A stretch of DNA of 64,000 bases from Microglena sp. YARC (taxonomy: Eukaryota; Chlorophyta; Chlorophyceae; Chlamydomonadales; Chlamydomonadaceae). Numbering within the stretch: the stretch's first letter is position 1; each line of letters starts with the position of its first letter. This document shows positions 60,769 to 64,000 of the stretch, one piece after another. Both the position numbers and the translations under genes were made by a program. The DNA is taken from NCBI GenBank assembly GCA_022414725.1, contig CM039466.1, positions 10,998,376 to 11,062,375 of the forward strand. The letters run 5' to 3'. Below the pieces are notes generated by a model, which did no database searches, was not told the DNA's origin, and worked only from the letters and a program-made list of their open reading frames with translations.

Positions 60769-60960
60769 AGTCCTATGCAGCATCGGAAAATTGGCGGAGA
60801 GTATTGGCAGCGGAACGACAGGTGGAAACGATGGAGCTGACCGAAGCCAATTAGTTATGAGACAGTTAGCTGACGTGTCAGGCTTCGTCTCGGTCGTCGG
60901 TCGGACAGACGGAGAACGGGGTGAATCTGGAGGCTCCGCTAAAAGTGAGCTGGCTTCAGG
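60769..60960 (+). repeat. Dispersed repeat family GGCGGAGAG, copy 4
   Basis: AAGTCCTATGCAGCATCGGA, AAATTGGCGGAGAGTATTGG, AACGACAGGTGGAAACG and TTAGCTGACGTGTCAGGCTT then CGTCTCGGTCGTCGGTC. Same orientation as the other three copies. Confidence 0.85.
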
Positions 60961-61194
60961 TCACTTTACCATCACATAGGAGCCCCCCTTCGATCCCTAA
61001 TGAATATTGTAGGTCCGAGTAGATACAAGTTACACTAACATCACGAGCATCAACAATGCTCACAGTAGAAGTACAGGTGAGTAAAATATGCATTACGAGC
61101 AAGAGTAATGACAGCCTGTCATACATAGGTGCATGTATTTGATTGTGTGTGTGTAGGTGGGTGGGTGGGGTGCAGGGGGCAGAGAGTTGCCCAG

Positions 61195-61260
61195 TCCAAA
61201 TAAAAGTCGGCAAGCAGCCTCAAAGGCTGGAGCCGTGTAACCAAGCTCAAGTTCAAGGTG
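61195..61260 (+). repeat. Dispersed repeat (CAAGTTCAAG end), partial copy
   Basis: AAATAAAAGTCGGCAAGCAG then GGCTGGAGCCGTGTAACCAA and GCTCAAGTTCAAG. It matches the ends of the repeats at 53600 and 54870. 61261-61720 has no recognisable gene. Confidence 0.65.
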
Positions 61261-61721
61261 CCCAGTCGTGCCGCTCCAAGTCTGCCGCACGAGATGTACT
61301 CACAGGGTATTGATCACAGGACATGCAGGCTGAGTCGCAGGGGATCTCCATGTGACCTTCAGTACCCTTGCTGTACCAACCCTACTTGCAAGAGTAGGAA
61401 GGGGGTGGTGAGGTTTAATTTCTCAGTATTTTGGCGTCCTGGCCCCAGGCAAACCTTGTAAGGAAGTACTGTCGTATCTTTAACCTCGTGGTGGTTTTCT
61501 AGTTATGTATCCTTGGCTCCACCTCTAACGACCATGGCTGGGAGCTTGTCTGCTGTGGTCAATACGGTAGGTGTAGTGGTGCACGATCATTTGGTCAAGG
61601 GTCGGTATCTCCCGCCAAATCCGTGATTATCTCGTATTGAGGAGACTGCGTGACACGGGAAGATGAAGCTACTGATGAGCAGATTACAGTGTATCTATAT
61701 TGGTGGTAAAAAATATCCTGA

Positions 61722-64000
61722 CAGGTCACTTTTTCCGAAGCACATTTCGTAGGCGCTACTTCTCCTCCGCATAAGCGGAGACTGGAATCGGGATGCGACG
61801 ACGCTAGGCTTTGCAATGATCATCAATTCGCGCACTTTCCTGATTTGAGATGTCCACTCAAACCAGATTTGCCGAATTCTCTAACCCCCCTCTCCTCCCC
61901 AATGATCAACAACAACTGCCGGCGACCAAGCATCCCGATTCCGGGCAAGAAGCACCTTGGAGAAGTCCAAGCGCAGATTGCCCGCAGGAGTGAGGTAGTG
62001 GTACGCGAAGCCCCCAACACCAGTGCTTGGAACCCTGTCCACAAACTCAATACCAAATCTGCGAAAGTGACAGATCACCCCAGAATTAAAATATCCTCAC
62101 CTTTCAATGGACAACCTGGACAACAAGATCCTACAGGCAGCTTCCGGGCAGAGAGCAAAAGCGCCAAGGATCTACCTGGGACTCACGCTGAACCAAGTTC
62201 TGCCAAACCTACAAATCATCCAAACCCTACCCAATCAAAAAATATCTGGAACAAACAAGACAGACGAAATCTTCCTACCGCAAACTCTGCCATTCACCTT
62301 ATCATTATCCTTCTTTTCGTCAACCGTTTGAATATCACCGCCGCTTCAACAGCCTCTCTCTGCACTCCCCTATCTTTCTTCGCACCTAACACTTACCCAG
62401 CCACCAGCATGTATTCAATGGGAGCTCAACAAAACAGGGAGCAACAAGGTAAGATCGATAGGAAATCGAACCGCCGCGAGAAACAGGCTGCTAAATCCCG
62501 CCTCGCTTTCCCACCTTCTCACCACACCGCCGCACACCTCGTTCCCCTGGCTACCACACCGCACTACCTTATACACTGCAAACATCTCAACACTACACCC
62601 ACTGGCCATCTTCGAAACCCCATATTCTCTAAGCCTCTCACAGCTACTAATACCGCCCCTCGCGGCGTGGGTGCAAGTCCCGATATGCCCCTCGTGGCAT
62701 TGTCGTCTCTGACGATTAATACAGCCTTCCATGGCGTGGGTGCAAGTCCCGATGTGCCCCTCGTGGCATCATCGTCTCTGACGATTAATACAGCCTCCCA
62801 TGGCGTGGGTGCAAGTCCCGTTGTGCCCTTCATGGCATTGTCGTCCTCGACAACTCTAATCAATGACGAAGCTACAAGTCCTTATGCTCACAACCAACTT
62901 TACAATCAACCCTGGACATCTGTGTCCTACAACTCTTCTCTCATCCTCTGCAAAACTAACGCAATTTCGAACCCCCCCTACAGCCCTTATCGCCCATCGC
63001 TTCACCATCCGCTCCAAGGGTGAAGAGATCTACAACAGCGAAGAGAAGCCGATGTCCACTCCTCCCTACCGTGCTAAATACATCAAGCAAGCGAGGGACA
63101 TCCAGCTAATCGCTGAGAGACTCAAGTCCTCCCCCAACCTCCGTCCCCCCTCGGAGAGTCAACCTTCCAGCATCTTGATCCTTTTGCTGACACGCTCTCC
63201 AAATACAAGATCCTCCCGGTGCACAACACCACCGACAATGAGGAGTTCTATGAGCTAACACTTAGTGGCATCTATGGACGAGACCCTAGCATTCTTGCTG
63301 GAGGTCCCCTCTCTACACCCCAATCTCTGACCTTTCCTGCCGGCGCACACCCGTGCACTGACGCAGCTGCGGTGGTCCGTATCATGCGCGAGATCATCGC
63401 GAACAGACCCCAGGACGGTCTTTTCAAAAGTGGAGTAAGTAAGGACCAAGTTACTAACACCTCCCTGCCTGGAAAGCCACCAATTCCCTTCAATTCCCAA
63501 CAACCAGTGGAAGGAGATGACCAAGAAGACGGTCTGGAAGAAGCCATAGGGATTTATTGTGCACCCTTTATGATCCCCTGCTTTTTAGTCATAGACCTTT
63601 ATAGCACTCTTCTGATTGTTCCTCTCCTTATGGCTACTTGTTGGATCATAGGGTGTACCAAGCTTTTGACAACAGTACAGAGTACACCCACTATTGATAA
63701 GTCAATCGTGAACAGCTTCCTTCCTCTTCATTCCTCTGCAAAGCAGAATTCTAGCTGTGAACCTAATAGGAAATCCTGTACTCAGGACTTTAGAACCTTG
63801 ACTCATCCCACCTGGGATACAGCTCCTAGGGGAGGTAGACCTACTTCCAGACTTCGTTCCACTCCTGTAAACAGCTCTAGCTATTGGGAACCCCAAATAG
63901 ACTGTCACTGTCAAGTTCACTCTATTAACGCCTACCTCGGATACAAGGCCCTGGACTACAAAGAGGTCCTACAGTTCTCCATAAACCTCAACACACACGT
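61722..64000 (+). CDS. Long open frame running off the window, possible mobile-element polyprotein
   Basis: One frame is open from 61722 (after TGA at 61719) to TGA at 63021. The reading continues in the next frame (HRFTIRSKGEEIYNSEEKPM, then YRAKYIKQARDIQLIAERLK) to about 63150. It then returns to the first frame and stays open to the window end. The two shifts fall at C runs (near 62978 and in 63130-63150), so they look like length errors in homopolymers. First ATG in frame is 61902. Visible parts: a Thr/Pro/Asn-rich N-terminal region; an in-frame triple repeat (62649-62855); DAAAVVRIMREIIANRPQDG; a hydrophobic segment IPCFLVIDLYSTLLIVPLLM; and at the edge DCHCQVHSINAYLGYKALDY. The last resembles the active-site Cys helix of Josephin-like cysteine peptidases (C-x2-HxxN). 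Such peptidases occur in some retroelement proteins, but this assignment is tentative. Confidence 0.5.
62649..62855 (+). repeat. In-frame 69-bp triple repeat
   Basis: Three units starting at 62649, 62718 and 62787, each encoding NTAxxGVGASPDxPLVALSS and three more residues. The unit is a multiple of three and the frame is preserved, which supports translation of the host frame. Confidence 0.85.

Noticed and set aside
62660..62690. tRNA T-arm-like GGTGCAAGTCC in the 69-bp repeats
   Set aside because: It deviates from box B at two positions, no box A precedes it, and it lies in a conserved coding phase.

Overview
This 64-kb window looks like nuclear DNA of a photosynthetic eukaryote with a large, repeat-rich genome. 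The evidence is GT-AG introns, a nuclear copy of the plastid/cyanobacterial Ycf45 ATPase family, a non-LTR retrotransposon, tRNA-derived SINEs, non-autonomous DNA transposons, and a short CCCTAAA (plant/green-alga type) telomere-like tract. A prasinophyte-like green alga would fit, but that is inference. There are no prokaryotic operons, rRNA genes or CRISPR arrays.

Layout. 1-5727 is an AT-rich degenerate satellite. 5.7-11.5 kb is a patchwork of minisatellites, microsatellites and two long poly(T) tracts. 11.5-12.6 kb holds a SINE and a ~750-bp element with GGGTTGGG ends. 12638-20757 is a 65-bp satellite of about 125 copies. 21.2-53.4 kb contains a split Ycf45-like R3H/AAA ATPase gene on the + strand. 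I could place four exons: 22025-22280, 25789-25934, 45498-45728 and ~53221-53417. Its introns are 3.5, 19.6 and 7.5 kb. The middle intron holds a 48-bp satellite of roughly 370 copies and two decayed copies of the next exon. The last intron holds two hAT-like elements, one with a LINE nested inside it. 52.7 kb has a second SINE copy, on the - strand. 53.4-57.3 kb is repeats and a LINE-like remnant. 57398-58666 (- strand) is a four-exon gene of unknown function with a coiled coil. 59-61 kb is dispersed repeats and a telomere-like/CA-GT foldback. 61.7 kb to the window end is a long open frame that runs off the edge, with two probable homopolymer frameshifts; it may be a mobile-element protein.

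The main new observation concerns the Ycf45-like gene. Near every exon end I could place, the exon edge and adjoining intron have been duplicated in tandem, and some duplications grew into minisatellites: a 67-bp unit at exon a, a 43-bp unit before exon b, three copies of exon c separated by satellite, a donor-containing array after exon c, and two copies of exon d. Exon-edge duplication seems to have seeded much of the intron growth here.

Caution on quality. Exons and repeats contain single-base indels, mostly in homopolymers or in the more divergent parts of arrays. This is typical of imperfectly corrected long reads, so apparent frameshifts should not be read as pseudogenisation without checking.
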